Origin: Paralvinella palmiformis | Taxonomy: Eukaryota > Annelida > Polychaeta > Terebellida > Alvinellidae | NCBI GenBank assembly: GCA_025642065.1 | Contig: JAODUP010000321.1 | Coordinates: forward strand, 839,143 to 903,142 | Direction of reading: 5' to 3' | DNA: 64,000 nt | Shown: positions 34,970-47,344 of the stretch, in pieces | How the letters are laid out: each line of letters begins with the position of its first letter | How positions within the stretch are numbered: the first letter of the stretch is position 1 | The notes under the pieces: model-generated | What the model was told of the DNA's origin: nothing | Seen by the model: the letters and a program-made list of their open reading frames with translations, nothing else | The model's database searches: none | Program-made: the position numbers and the translations under genes

Positions 34970-35795
34970 TAAGGGCAATTTTAAATTATTCTATTTAGAT
35001 TCATGTTCTGATATTTATTTATAAATAGGACAATTTTGTCCAAAAAATCTTTACGGAAAAGTCGGTTATTAAAAATAATTTTAGAAACCTTAGAGGGAAA
35101 ACCTCACGATATTATTATAATGGGGAAAACAAAAATTTCAAATTATTGCTGGGAAATTGACAAAACTTCCCAAAAAGGTTGTTTGGTTAGAGTTTTTGTC
35201 TTGTTTTTGATGTAAAATTTGATAATTTTAAAATTAAAAAAATTGGGAAAGGAACTGCCGAATATAGTGAATTAAGATTCCCAAATTTTAATTAAAACCC
35301 CGAAAAAATTTTTAAAAATTTTTTATTAATTTTAAAATTTTTTTTTGATCTAATTTTTAAAAAATCGGTCAAGAATTTTTACAAAATTTTAAAAATGTTA
35401 AAAAACATAGTTTACCCGGATTGGGATATCATTGTTAAAACAAATTTAAAAAGACATTTTATATTTTGTTTTCAGAAATAATTAACATAGACCAAAAAAT
35501 ATCAATAATTTTTTTTAATCTTTTGATTTTTTTTGTCTGACGATATTAAAGAAATTTAAGGTGGAAATTTTTTTCCAAAAAAAAAAAAAAGATCTAACTT
35601 TTTGTTTTAATTTTACGGGAAACTTTTTATAAAAAAAATTGTTTCTTATTGGGGTTTTTCCCAAAACATCATGTCTGTTCAAACACTTCATAAACCCTAT
35701 ACACAAAATACAAACCCTTTAAATTACAAAGGAACCAAAAACACAAATTTTTAACCCCCTTCAAAAAAAAAAAAAAAAACCCCCCCCCCCCGTAC
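34970..35795. other. Abnormal homopolymer-rich segment, probable sequence or assembly error
   Basis: The texture changes abruptly. Nearly every word is a run of A, T, G or C (ggggaaaac, cccaaaaagg, aaaaattttt), with an A run of about 18 followed by a C run of 12 at about 35765-35792. The dinucleotide repeats typical of the rest of the window are absent. Normal texture returns at about 35800 (gtaccaactcgtacataaat). This looks like unpolished or low-quality consensus rather than biology. Confidence 0.6.
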
Positions 35796-36060
35796 CAACT
35801 CGTACATAAATGTGTTATGGCATAAGCTCACTAACGATATGAGGTTTGTAAGTATTGTGGTTAATGACTTTATGTCCTTTCCAAGGTTCTCTACTAAACA
35901 AATGGAACCTTTTTATTACATCCTTTAGCCTTCATTATTAATATGTTTATAATGTTTATTTCTTCATAAATATGTAAAGTCGTTCGTTTTTCATTAACTT
36001 TTCCGTAAATTTAAAATACGTTTATAGTCTTATCTCGTTTATAATGTTTTTTACAATTAA

Positions 36061-36061
<1 letters not shown>

Positions 36062-36131
<70 letters not shown>
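36062..36131. repeat. (AT)n microsatellite
   Basis: A pure tract of about 68 bp. Confidence 0.97.
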
Positions 36132-36139
<8 letters not shown>

Positions 36140-36140
<1 letters not shown>

Positions 36141-36775
36141 ATATCTGGATCTCATACTTCTTTACCGAAAAATAACTTAACTTTGTGACATTTCATAAAC
36201 TGTCTGTGATTGTGATTAATGTGTTATCATTCGATATGATTAATTATATAATCTTAGATTGTACTTAAAGAAATTAATAGAAATAAAAGAGTGATAATAA
36301 TTTTATTTATTGTTACACCAAATCAACAAATAGAATACATCTATCATATTTAACCAGAATCATATTACTTTAATTAATTATTATATTAATTTCAAGTCTA
36401 CCAGATTTGGAATCAAGTCAAGAGTCTGTAATAAAATATCTACATCAAAAAGCCTTGCCTTGCTAGATCAACTTAGTTCAGTAGTAAAACAGTTTGATTG
36501 TTAAATGGAGGATTCTAAGTGAGAATACACAAACCTTTGTTAATCAGTGATTGATTACTGTTTAATGTCAACGTTGGTACAGGTATATGAGAGGAGGAAG
36601 CGGAGCGATTACGGATGACATCGTGACTAACACATTACCAAAAATTAGATGTCATCTTTCATAATATTAAAAACCCATACTACTCCCTCTTCCAATGTGT
36701 TGTTAAGTAATTACACGATTCTTTAAATAGACGATTGCCAGCTTTATTTAATTGTATTTGTAATAAGTTTAATAC

Positions 36776-36777
<2 letters not shown>
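36140..36777. other. No gene recognised
   Basis: AT-rich, with no repeat family or exon found. Confidence 0.45.
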
Positions 36778-36839
<62 letters not shown>

Positions 36840-36856
36840 TCTCTCTCTCTCTCTTG

Positions 36857-36909
<53 letters not shown>

Positions 36910-36926
36910 CTCTCTCTCTCTCTCTT

Positions 36927-36981
<55 letters not shown>

Positions 36982-36999
36982 GCTCTCTCTCTCTCTCTT

Positions 37000-37036
<37 letters not shown>
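36778..37036 (+). repeat. (CT)n microsatellite with TTGCTC/TTCTC interruptions
   Basis: About 259 bp of CT are broken at irregular intervals by ttgct and ttct. The pure purine/pyrimidine strand bias could form triplex DNA. Ser-Leu and Arg-Glu open frames on both strands are artefacts. Confidence 0.97.
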
Positions 37037-37039
<3 letters not shown>

Positions 37040-37040
<1 letters not shown>

Positions 37041-37499
37041 GTGTGTGTTCTCAACGACATAAAAGAGCAGAGAGTCATAAATATCCAGTTCTAGATTAGA
37101 GTTTATTAGGTCTATTTATAGAGTGGTTTCAGAGGGTGTCATCACTCACCGATATTTCCCAGGTATAACCAACGGTAACGTTAAGTGACCCACTCATTGA
37201 TGCGCTTGGTGGCAGGTCCTAAAGCATATTTAGATTTGTGAAAAGAAACAATCTTCTTAATTAGTGAGTGAAGTGAGTGAATGGTTGAGCGAGTATGTTA
37301 GTGTCTGAGCGGATGAGTGAGGCTTATCGTACCGACACATCAGAACAAAATGTCCTGGTATTGCCTCATCTGTGTTCTCTTCCTAACATAGAGGAAGAGC
37401 CAGTTCATACAATCCTAATCTCAGAATCAAAAATCTTATTTCGCCATAATTAACAAAAATGTTATCTATTCAAATTCATGAGAATATCAAACAGATACA
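37040..37499. other. No gene recognised
   Basis: Short GAGTGA-like words occur at about 37260-37320. Nothing else was noted. Confidence 0.4.
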
Positions 37500-37712
37500 T
37501 AAACACAAGCAATACAATATATCAATATTACACAAGGAATATAATATATCAATATTACACAAGCAATAGAATATATCAATATTACATAAGCAATATAATA
37601 TATCAATATTACATAAGCAATAGAATATATCAATATTACATAAGCAATATAATATATCAATATTACATAAGCAATAGAATATATCAATATTACATAAGCA
37701 ATATAATATATC
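37500..37712 (+). repeat. 27-bp tandem array with 54-bp higher-order period
   Basis: About eight units of caatag/tataatatatcaatatta plus cataag. Units alternate between caatag and caatat, so the true period of the later part is 54 bp. Early units carry cacaag in place of cataag. Because 27 is divisible by three, both strands stay open (IYQYYISN-type repeats), but the sequence has no start context or other sign of coding. Confidence 0.92.
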
Positions 37713-37714
37713 TA

Positions 37715-38115
37715 CTAATTATTACGGACAATTATAATTCACACTAATACCCTTCTGATACAATAAGTGACGTATAATTGATTCTTAGGATTGATCCCCA
37801 GATGGAGACAGTTCAATAACCTTAGATTATGTCAGTTAAAAATGAAGACAAGACGCAGCCTCCATTCCAGTGATAATGTTATAACGACATAACATTATGT
37901 AGGTCATCATGTCAAGCATAAAAGTTAAATAATTAGACTAATAATGATAAGAAAAAGTTAAAATCTGGGAAATATTTATAAATCGAATGCCAACAAAATA
38001 TTAAAAGATCGATTCCATTGATAATTGATGAGTACGATGACTAAAGAAATTGTTCTGAGAAATGTTTCATCGTTCCGTTTTTTATGTCACTCGTACTCTT
38101 CCTTTTGTGAAAAGC
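37715..38115. other. No gene recognised
   Basis: Anonymous AT-rich DNA. Confidence 0.4.
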
Positions 38116-38119
38116 CGCG

Positions 38120-38292
38120 TTGTCACTGCGTAGCTGTTAGCGCGGTTGGCCACAAGCTGCGAGCACCTGAGATCCAATCCCACTTAGACGCTGTTTAAAT
38201 GGTGTTTCATCTTACACTTCACCTCTTAACCTAGATGGTCGATGGGCCCATTTAGTTTACCTTGTGTACAAGGGAGGCTGTAAAACAGCAAC
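38120..38292 (+). mobile_element. tRNA-derived SINE (family S2), with head
   Basis: Box A (tagcgcggttgg) at about 38138-38149 and a decayed box B (gagatccaatccc) at about 38169-38181 are followed by ggtgtttcatcttacacttc, acctcttaacctagatgg, gggcccatttagtttacctt, gtgtacaagg and ggctgtaaaac. The body matches the minus-strand copies at 25905-26036 and 62100-62205. A clear A or CAT tail is lacking. Confidence 0.7.
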
Positions 38293-38299
38293 ATATCAC

Positions 38300-39025
38300 G
38301 TGTCCTGTACAGAGAAGGGAACTAAGGAATCAATTAATGATGGAAAGTAAACTTTGGCTATTTACTGTCAGTTAAGACAAATTGTCATCTTATAGATAAC
38401 AATAATTACTTAGAAACAAATACCAAATTATGATAACTATTTTAATTGCCATTGCTTTCTGATAAAAAGGAAATTAAATACTTTAAAGGGACCAAGATTT
38501 AATAATTCTATTGACTTATCGTCATTCTATAAACCATCACTGTCTGAATACAGTTTCTGGCATTTTTCAACTAAAACAGTATTATTTATTAAATATAATT
38601 ACAGGTAGATTAATAACTTATCTCTTCTAACACTAAGTGAATAACATACAGTATGTTTGGTTAATGTAAATTACACTCTTGTTACCGATGGATCTAAAAA
38701 GAAACATTCAACGTCACGAAATAGGAATATATATATAATGGCCATCGTCTTCTTTAGATCAGTAGGTTATAACTATACCAAATCAAAGCAACCTTTGACC
38801 TTAATATCTTGACTGATAATCTTAAACGATTCACGGCTAATTAATCCTCCAACATTACCAGTATTTATGTACGCTGTCTTATATATCAATCATCTTTAAT
38901 GTCAGTATGATTGAATATTCAGTCTGTCAATAATGATAGAGTCTCTTTCCGTCTTTAAAGCCATTACTTTGTCTCTAAATGGCTGAACGGCTGACTAGCT
39001 GGCTATCTGGTTGATTAATTACATG
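38300..39025. other. No gene recognised
   Basis: AT-rich, with short runs of GGCT-type words near 38990-39015. Confidence 0.4.
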
Positions 39026-39029
39026 AAGG

Positions 39030-39095
39030 TTCAATATTCTGGCTGTGCTTTATTATACACAGATAAATCACACACACACACACACACACACACAA
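39030..39095 (+). repeat. Repeat X tail fragment with (CA)n
   Basis: tctggctgtgctttattatacacag is followed by ataaatcacacac and a CA run, as at other X tails. It directly precedes X copy C. Confidence 0.6.
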
Positions 39096-39097
39096 CA

Positions 39098-39850
39098 GAG
39101 ATCCCACCACACCTAACTGCATATACTTAGGGACGCTAAATTAAGCGTGAATGAACGTTCTCTTAGTGATGAACGGAAACGTATGAGGATTAGCTGTTAT
39201 GTTCGAGTAAATGATAGTATTTACTCAGGTTTGAGATGATATTTCGTTCTAGTCCAGTAATAATCCATTGTGCAGTATTGCTACTTTGTTTTTATTTTAG
39301 TTTAATCGCTTCAGTGAGTCCATACTGTGTTAGTGTACATTCTCTTTGTTATGAACAAACTGTAATATTTGTTAACACGTTGAGGATATATATAGGGCTT
39401 GAATTTTCACTTAGGTTAGAGAAGAACTTCGACGCCAGACCAGTCGGACGTGTATTGATACATGGTTCATATAGGTAGGATTTATTCAGTTATTCGAACC
39501 CAGAATAAAGCTGAGGTCAGCATCTGAGGTGTCGAAATGCTTTATATACAGGTTTCTTTTGGACCACAGAAAATTACTGTTGAATGTAAACTGTGGTGTC
39601 AAAATAGTTATGATATGTATGTAGCAAGTCATCATTGAACCACACGCACGTGTTTGTTGCGAGCTGTGGTATCAAATGGTATGTTTTTACGTGCTTCCGC
39701 TTTTTGTACGTAGCCTGCATGTAGCCGCTTTCCTGTGGGCGTGACATATTTGTCGCGTACGAAAAGCGAATTAGCTGGTTCCCACAGGCTGATGAGTAGA
39801 CCAGACACATGCTTAGGTATACGCACACATTTATCAATATGTGGAGGTAT
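39098..39850 (+). repeat. Repeat X, copy C
   Basis: It begins at gatcccaccacacctaactgc and aligns with copy B from 26978: gtgaatgaacgttctcttag, tgttatgttcgagtaaatg, tcgttctagtccagtaataa, a TATA-like ggatatatataggg at about 39384, ccagaataaagctgagg, gtgtcgaaatg, gagctgtggtatcaaatgg and gcgtgacatatttgtcgc. It stops at tatgtggaggtat, where a CA microsatellite replaces the T-rich tail. The open frames 39236-39478 (+) and 39574-39865 (-) lie inside the repeat and recur, broken, in the other copies. Confidence 0.82.
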
Positions 39851-39852
39851 CG

Positions 39853-40012
39853 TACTCACACACATACATACTCACACACACACATACTCACACACACACA
39901 TACTCACACACACACCTACATACATCATACATACATACACCATCCATCCATCCATCCATCCACACACACACACACACACACACACACCCACACGCGCGCG
40001 CGCGCACACAGA
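39853..40012 (+). repeat. Compound CA/CATA/CATC microsatellite
   Basis: actcacacacacatactc-type words give way to catacat and catccatc repeats, a CA run and a CG run (gcgcgcgcgcgcac). It lies exactly between X copy C and R1 copy 2. Confidence 0.95.
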
Positions 40013-40292
40013 ACTCACGTGGTTGGTGTGTTTTATATAGCATCTTTTGTTGCATATAACATTCACCATAATAGTACATGAGAATAGTTATCTTTCCTAG
40101 GTCCAGCTATATACAGTCTGTAATATAGCATTCAAGGCTAGCTCTTGTCTGCTTGCCATAAATAACGTTTAAACACGTTATTATAATATTAACTTGAATT
40201 ATAGTTATTAGGTCTGGTTTGAATATGTTAACATAGAGTTTGAACAATACCGAAGCTAAGACGCTATTTCGCTCTGCTTTAATGCAGATGCT
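40013..40292 (+). repeat. Dispersed repeat R1, copy 2
   Basis: tggttggtgtgttttatata, tttcctaggtccagctat, gtctgcttgccataaataac, ggtctggtttgaatatgtta and gctctgctttaatgcagatg align with 62990-63255. The last 100 bp of R1 are missing; the sequence passes into an RT fragment at 40297. Confidence 0.75.
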
Positions 40293-40296
40293 GGAT

Positions 40297-41000
40297 ATGA
40301 AATATCCCAAGGCTCTATTCTTGGACCATTATTATACATCATCTATGGAAATGACAAATACTATTTATGTAATGGAAATATTGTATCATTTGCTGATGAT
40401 ACCACTCTATTTATGTCACACTATTTTGTGCATCAATTATTCTCTAATGCAAACATGCAGATTAACAATCTTTTTTAATGGTTTTGCGTTTCTGTCATTA
40501 AATGCAATGAAAATTATTTAAGAAAAATCTACTAAATGTTTCGGGATTCACATTAACGAACATCTTACATGGAAATACCAACATCGCTCATGTTAACACA
40601 AACGTCGAGATCACTATTGTTATCAAGCAAGTGAAGAACTTCTTACACAGAGATAGCATGAGAACATTGTATTTTGCATTAGTACATTCCCGCTATACAT
40701 ATGCCATACTTGCAAACATTGTATTTTGCATTAGTACACTCTCACTATACCTATGGCAAACTTGCGTGGGGAAATGCTAGTAAGTCCATCATCCTTCTCA
40801 AAGAGGCATGTAGTATCATTAATAACGTTAATTATAATGTACACACGGATCCTCTCTTAAAAGCCTCTCGAATTTTATAATCGAATAACTTGGACCAACA
40901 TCAAGCCTTGTTGTTCATATTTTATTATATAACTAAAAAACTTGTCAATCGTCGTGAAACGAGGCATTAATGAGGATTAGATTAGAATCAAAGACAGAAA
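40297..41000 (+). pseudogene. Non-LTR reverse transcriptase fragment (family of 33590-34185)
   Basis: About 40300-40420 reads ISQGSILGPLLYIIYGND, then NGNIVSFADDTTLFMSH, so the catalytic FADD is present. Later, in shifted frames, come FGIHINEHLTWK, VKNFLHRDSMRTLYFALVHS, a repeat of that last segment, YGKLAWGNASKSIILLKEAC, SIINNVNYNVHTDPLLKASR and LDQHQALLFIFYYITKKLVN. A 43-bp tandem duplication (aacattgtattttgcattag onward, at about 40656 and 40715) and several shifts make it dead. The 5' part of ORF2 is replaced by repeat R1. Confidence 0.78.
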
Positions 41001-41004
41001 GGCT

Positions 41005-44000
41005 TCCTTGTCTCCGTCAACATTATACACTTTGATAGAAGACATTATGATATGCTTACATCAAAATAGATTAAAAGGATGAAATATCCGATAAAGCATG
41101 TCATTGGAAGGTATATGTGACCTCTGTGTCCTTATCTCGCACTTGTCGCAAAACGTGTACAAACATCATCAACATATCATCTTCTTACAGATGCTATCAA
41201 GGTATGAATCTATTGATAGCTATAACTCGTCACTATCCTCTCCCACAAGGATATCATTTTGGAAAATCGTTGTCCTTCAGGATTAGTTATGACACAGATA
41301 GTAGACGATAAGATGTTGGCGATACATACATCTCTCATCAAATAGTGCAAGGATGTTTTGTTACGCCCAGTTACAAAGCTACTAAATCAGTCAAATGTTA
41401 TTGCTCTTTTTACAAGAACAACAGAGCTTCCATCAGAAAAGAAATATTTAAGAGAATGTTTGGTCTATAATATTCTTAAGAACCAGAGGCCTGAATTTAT
41501 AGTTAACAGCGTTTTCTAGAAGTAAGCAAACAATACTTATTGCAGGTCTGTAAAAGTACTTATTTAGTTTATTGATAATATAAATTTATCACCATATTCT
41601 GGATACAAAATTGGCAATATTACCAAAACGGCCTTAGCTCAGGAGAAAAGTTATAATATATCGTGTGTAATGTGTTTAATTCAGAATGCAGAATGTAGTT
41701 TTATATATTTACACGGTACAGTTAATAATATTAATATTATTCAAAAAGACACCTAGCTGGTCTATTAACCAATTAGTAAAGAAAGATTCAATAACGTGCA
41801 ACACTGTTATCTCTAGAGATTTGATAAAATATTTACATCTGCTACACGTAGATCCCTGCCATCAAATGGTATTATTAGCATAGTAATTATATTATATGCA
41901 TTGTAACCTAACTTCTTTTCATGTTTTCCATTGTGAGAACGCACTTATGTAAATCTGATTAACGAGTAAATAACTTCTACTTGATGTTTTTTAAACGCTG
42001 ATCCGATAATTAGTGTTTAATACGTTAACTAATTATTATAATTGTATTACAAAAGTATTTCCTTGTATCAATTAAGACAGTATTAATTATATTCTTGCAG
42101 TTTCATGTGAGTTAATCTTTATTTGTTGGTTTCCAGTAATTTTTATAAATGTTTTCCTTCCATTAAAACCTGATTGTTAATTTTAGGAAATAACAAACAG
42201 TAAATTCCAAAGGTTACTTTTACTGGTGGTTTAAATTGGGGGGGGGGGAATAAACGGCCATTCACTCGTGAAAATTCGAATCCAACGTTATAATTTCTGG
42301 TCTTAAGCTGTCCAATAAAATGATATTCTTTGATTACTAGTCTGACTCAGAGCAAAGTATATCGTGATTCTGAATCGCATTTGATGGTCGTGCAGTTTTT
42401 TCCTGCTTTTTACTTCCCAATGTGCCAGTGTCTTCTGAATTCTTGAATTCTACTAGACTTCTTGGTTATAGAAGGTATTTGATACTGTTTCACTGGTGGA
42501 TTGGTGGACAACATTAATATAGGAAGATATTCCTGATGAAAGACCAACATATTACCTTTCTATAAATGTTTAACTTTTTCCATTTTTTCTTTTCTTCATG
42601 TTATTTTAATAGTAAATTCATATAACATATTTCTAAAGTGAAACTCAGAATAAAATAAAATGAAATATTTGTGTTTAAAACCTAAAAACTTTATTTTGCG
42701 CTATAATCTTTTTGACAATAATGCTTTTCTTTAAATATTTGAGAAGAGTTCAATCATTTCACCTCTTTGATTAAATATTTATATACCATTGCACAATATA
42801 ATCGTTATAACCATTATTTCTTCAAAAGAGAAGTTGAAATATTTGGATTTCGCTACACCCGGTAGCTGATATGATATTTCGTTGTTTTTCCCAAAAGCAG
42901 GTTTTATTCACAAAAGGTACATCGTTATCTTAGGGAATTGAAATTTTGTTGATTTGTTCAGTTTTTAAACTAATCTAATTACCTCCATTATACTGCTGTT
43001 GTCACCTATATAAGACTTTACTAAATTAATATAAGATAACAAGTGATATTTATAACGTGCTGCCATATCATATTTAGCTATTTTCTTAAGTAATATTCTA
43101 CGAACATTGGAGTGTTGCCTAAGGTGAATGGTAGGGACCATGTAATGGGCATCGAGATAACAGGTAGTAGTTCATTTGATTTGTGTTGCTTTCATTTGCA
43201 GTTATCAAGTAGATCAAGGATTTTTCGATCGAAGTTTTACTATTAACAATTAAATACAAATTTATTGTTTTGTAAGGAAAACATAAAAATCAAATTCCCA
43301 TCAGCCTCTAATGCTCAAATAGTTTAAGAGTATTAGATAAATATTGATTTTGACTCAAACCATTTATTTTAGATATATAAATTGATCTATCATAAATCAC
43401 ACCCTTACTGTTGACAGCGAATAAGACATCTCGTGAACGAAATCTTCCGATTAATTGCAGTTTTATCAACTTATGGCAGCAGCCTATTTCAGTGTGGTAG
43501 CGTCTTCGTCGTCTTCACATATCATTTATCAGGCTCACACCAGATGGTGAGATTGTCTTTATATTCGTTTACTGACACCTTACACGATACGTGACTAAAT
43601 CCGCAGTGCAAGTGCTTCAGGGTCAATACATTTTTCAAACTAGAATTCCTTACGAGACGACGGAGATGGGTTATAGCTATCTATAGATCAATCAATTGAT
43701 GGCATTTATATCAATCAACTCTGGTAGAGAGTTAAGTCTTATTCGTTATTACGTTTGATTAACGTAAACAAAGTAGAAATATAGAAAGCTTTATCTCACA
43801 TGCTTCATCAAATGCTCCATTAGATTAACTATTATTATGGTATTATGTATGACATGACGTCATCTGTTAAAGTTTTAACCCGGATGTTGAAGACTTTATG
43901 TCTTCGTTTCTGATCTGTGTTGCAATCTTATTGTTGTTATTGTATTAGCTAATTTCATTTGTTTGTTTTATTTTTTATTGTTAATCTTTTTCTTATTGCT

Positions 44001-44275
44001 AATATATTTTACGTTGTCCTGGTTGTTGTTGTTGTTGTTATTGTTTTATAACAATATAATTCATGTGACGAAGAACATATTATATTTGAATTGCTTTATG
44101 AACGATAAAAGCTTCTAATAGACGCATATTTATTATTTATTGCGCGAAAATTGCAATATTTAATCTTTTCCTCAAACGAAGAGGATAATCAATTATAACG
44201 TTACTTATACTTTTCCCGAAGAATGAATCTAACTATATTAGCTATAAAAATAAATCACCAAAAATTAAGTTAATA
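41005..44275. other. No gene recognised in 3.2 kb
   Basis: Decayed LINE sequence may continue to about 41520. Open frames at 41098-41311 and 41686-41883 show no motif. A G run lies at about 42240-42248, and the rest is AT-rich. Confidence 0.45.
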
Positions 44276-44279
44276 TGAG

Positions 44280-44415
44280 AATGGGTTGCACCTCAGACAT
44301 ATAGCTAGAGGCCAACCACAGAGAAACACCTTAACACATTGGTATCAGGGAGATTCTAACTGTGATCTTAACGGTTGCAATACAGTGGTTTCCCGCTTCA
44401 CTATAGTACCCTCTT
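44280..44415 (-). mobile_element. Old tRNA-derived SINE
   Basis: On the minus strand, gtactatagtgaagcggg (box A) and cagttagaatctccc (box B with TTCGA changed to TTAGA), about 35 bp apart, precede ggtgtttctctgtggttgg. Order and spacing fit a tRNA-derived head. It has no clear tail and no other copy in this window. Confidence 0.5.
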
Positions 44416-45075
44416 ATTGATATTACGACCTACAGAAATGTGACATTTGAGTTAGCAATAAAGAGAAAATATTAAATTTGGTTTACGACTGACAGCTATT
44501 TTGTATCAGTTTGCTTGGTATTCTATCCTTCGTGCTTTCGAAGTTAAGATCGTGCAGTTCGCATGCCGTCAAAAAGCTGGTAATATGAATATTTCACCCG
44601 AAATCTTAGAAATCTCCCCCAAATGCAAAAAGCATATCCATTCTATGATTTTATCAGCAATCTGAAATGTATTGATGGCAGGACAACTGAATATTTGTGT
44701 CTAGCTGAAAGTCAACACAAATATTTAGGTTATTCAGCAAATAAACATTACAAATAACTACGTACATAGAAAATAACAGTCTCTTCAAGACATAAAGCCA
44801 TTTAATGTTATTTTTGCCATAAAAAGATTTCCTTTCTATGTCTTATATAAACAGTGAGTGTTTGTAATTAGTTATCAAAGCTATGTGTGTATGATCTTAT
44901 AAGTAAGGTAATAAAATAAAAGTTTAGATTTCAATGATTTTATCTTACTTTTATTTTACGTCTAAAATGTTGACATTCTTATCTAACGTCAATAAAATTG
45001 TCGTCTACAAAACTAAATAATAACCATCAATTAATATTTCTAACGACATTTTAGTCCTATAGTCGAACCATATTA

Positions 45076-45168
45076 TAATAATAATTATTATTATTATTAT
45101 TATTATTATTGATCTCTCAATTAGTTTGTTTGTGAGTTCAATTTTTCCGGTTTTAAAGAAAATTCCTT

Positions 45169-45226
<58 letters not shown>

Positions 45227-45232
45227 TATACA
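45076..45232. repeat. (ATT)n and (AT)n microsatellites
   Basis: An ATT/AAT run at about 45076-45110 and an AT run of about 60 bp at about 45172-45230 are separated by unique sequence. Confidence 0.9.
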
Positions 45233-45239
45233 TACATAA

Positions 45240-45700
45240 ATTCACTTTTAATCAAGTAATATGGTATTTGTAAGTTAGGTAATTTATCATATGGCGTACG
45301 TTTTGTTACAACTTTTAAAGTATTCTGTCTGAAAGTTCCCTTGTAATCATCTCTTCTGATAGAGAACATATGTTATAAACATCACTTTTGTGTTTATATC
45401 AGTAATATTCAAAACAATAGCAAAAGAAAATGGTTATATTGTTTCTTGTCATTTAGTCTTTTAAGCATAATTGATTGGTGGTTGGTGGTTTCAGACAATA
45501 ATAAATCACATTAGCTGACCAATCACTGATGCAGCTGGATAGTTGGTTCAAATTATGGAAAAACTTTAATTCCTAAAGGAGTGTATGATTAACAGGATTT
45601 AAAATATTTAGCGATCCTCCCTAAACTGTCATTAAAGATCTTTCTCTCAGATCGTGTATTCTTCATTATTAACAGCCTTTTATCCAGAGGTTATTTATGT
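45240..45700. other. No gene recognised
   Basis: Anonymous AT-rich DNA. Confidence 0.4.
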
Positions 45701-45703
45701 ATG

Positions 45704-45741
45704 TTTGTGTGTGTATGTGCGTGTTTGTCTGTGTGTGTGTC

Positions 45742-45797
<56 letters not shown>
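45704..45797 (+). repeat. (GT)n microsatellite
   Basis: GT/GTCT imperfect repeats followed by a pure GT run of about 48 bp. Confidence 0.95.
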
Positions 45798-45798
<1 letters not shown>

Positions 45799-46535
45799 CG
45801 GGGGATTCATTCTCTAACGCAGTCAACAATTGTAGTTGGAGTGAATATCACACGCGTGCTTTGACGTAATCAGATGTCACAAAACAGGTAGAGACAACTG
45901 TATTTCATTGGGATTTTCATAATCTCTGATAATGGCAGTAACAATAGATATTTGTAGTGTATCCTAATTAGGTAAGCATTAATGAGGGGTCTCAGAATAA
46001 AAACAACGAATTATGTTAAAGTAAAACTAATGATAAAACGAACAAAATGGATATTTGGAGACCTCCTAACATACATATTATCTTCGCTGTTATCCTTGTG
46101 AAGGAGATATTGTTCTCAAGTCACAATACTCTCTCTCAATAGAAATATAGAAATATTCTGCGACCATAATTGTTTGGTAAGCCTTTAGAATGACTAGAAT
46201 ATGTTAATTAGATGATCGTTACAATTGAGGTCGTTTGTAGTGTTACTCTACTATATCTGTGCAGTTCCGTGTATAATATGATACGTTAATAGGAATAGTG
46301 TGTACTCTAGTCTGTAGTATGGGAGCAATGTTAAATGATTGTATTACTTAGTCCTTATAGTAAGTATAACTGCCACATTCTGAACGCTTTATAGTCTACC
46401 AATGGTAAAATAAAATCGCTCAATGAATGTATGGCCTACAATTGGTGCTACGTACCTGGTGACATAATTGTTTAGATCAGATAGATAATCCTGATATGTG
46501 GTGTCATCGGGAACATAGTAGGATCAATCTCGACC

Positions 46536-46546
46536 ACTATATAAGG
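46536..46546 (+). promoter_or_regulatory. TATA-like box before the 46586 open frame
   Basis: cactatataaggc lies about 45 bp upstream of the ATG at 46586, a reasonable spacing for a TATA promoter with a short leader. In such AT-rich DNA similar strings are frequent by chance. Confidence 0.2.
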
Positions 46547-46585
46547 CACTAAGTTCGATCTTGACATTATCAATACTATCGATCA

Positions 46586-46786
46586 ATGATATCCAAAGAA
46601 CAGAGAACAATAACTTTCATGTTATCACCATTCAGCATTAATTGGTTCTTCTTCATTTACGCCACTTGCATGTCGTTGATGCATGTGTGTGGAATTTATA
46701 ATATCTATTGCAGAGAGTCAATGACAATCAATAACTATTCCAGTACAGATTCTTGGGGTGGGCTAAATAACACAGATTGCATCTGA
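46586..46786 (+). CDS. Candidate short secreted peptide, unrecognised
   Basis: A 66-codon open frame. From the second Met (MLSPFSINWFFFIYATCMSL) it has a hydrophobic stretch that could be a signal peptide. A polar tail follows with IYCRESMTINNYSSTD and SWGGLNNTDCI, containing N-linked glycosylation-type NxT/S sites and two Cys. A TATA-like box lies upstream and AATAAA follows the stop within about 12 bases. I recognise no family. The frame also contains a splice-acceptor-like ctattgcag. An open frame of this length is expected by chance in 64 kb, so this is only a candidate. Confidence 0.2.
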   Translation: MISKEQRTITFMLSPFSINWFFFIYATCMSLMHVCGIYNIYCRESMTINNYSSTDSWGGLNNTDCI

Positions 46787-47344
46787 AAATAAAAAATAAC
46801 AACAATTGCGCATACTCTCTGTGTATATTTAGTGATGTGTGTCTTTAACCATTGGAGTACAATACTCTTGATGCTGCCGTGAAGATGCTCGACTATTCGG
46901 AGAAGGAATCAATACGCCTTAACAGTCTTCCCGAAATGCTACTTAAGTTGGTTAGATATACCCTGCTGAATCAACTCTGATACGAATGACATATTTGAAA
47001 GAGAGTTATAATTATTAATGATTTAAATACCAGTATTTTATAGATTCGGATTACAATAGATAGGTTGAGCATACATCGATTCCAGGGTTACATTGTTTTG
47101 TCAGTCTTATTTTATTGCTTGGATAATTATGTGGAGTGACTATTTCAGTATGTCAATCAAAATATGAGCGGATAGCTCTACAATAAAAATAGATTCATTA
47201 TAGTAGTTTTGGCTCTTATCATGGAAGCTTGAAGTAGACACTAAAAATAAAGTCATCATTGCACAAAAGGTGGTTTTCTTCATTAATTATAAAAGAAAAG
47301 AGTAGCTGTAAATCGAAGTAACACGTCTTCCAGTTACGGTCGTG

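Noticed and set aside
36680..37099. Arg-Glu-rich and Ser-Leu-rich open frames
   Set aside because: A CT/GA microsatellite read in different frames.
37500..37712. Possible repeat protein or CRISPR-like array
   Set aside because: No spacers, AT-only codons, no start context; a tandem DNA repeat.
39236..39478. 80-codon frame with a hydrophobic start
   Set aside because: It lies within repeat X copy C; the same region in copy B is interrupted.
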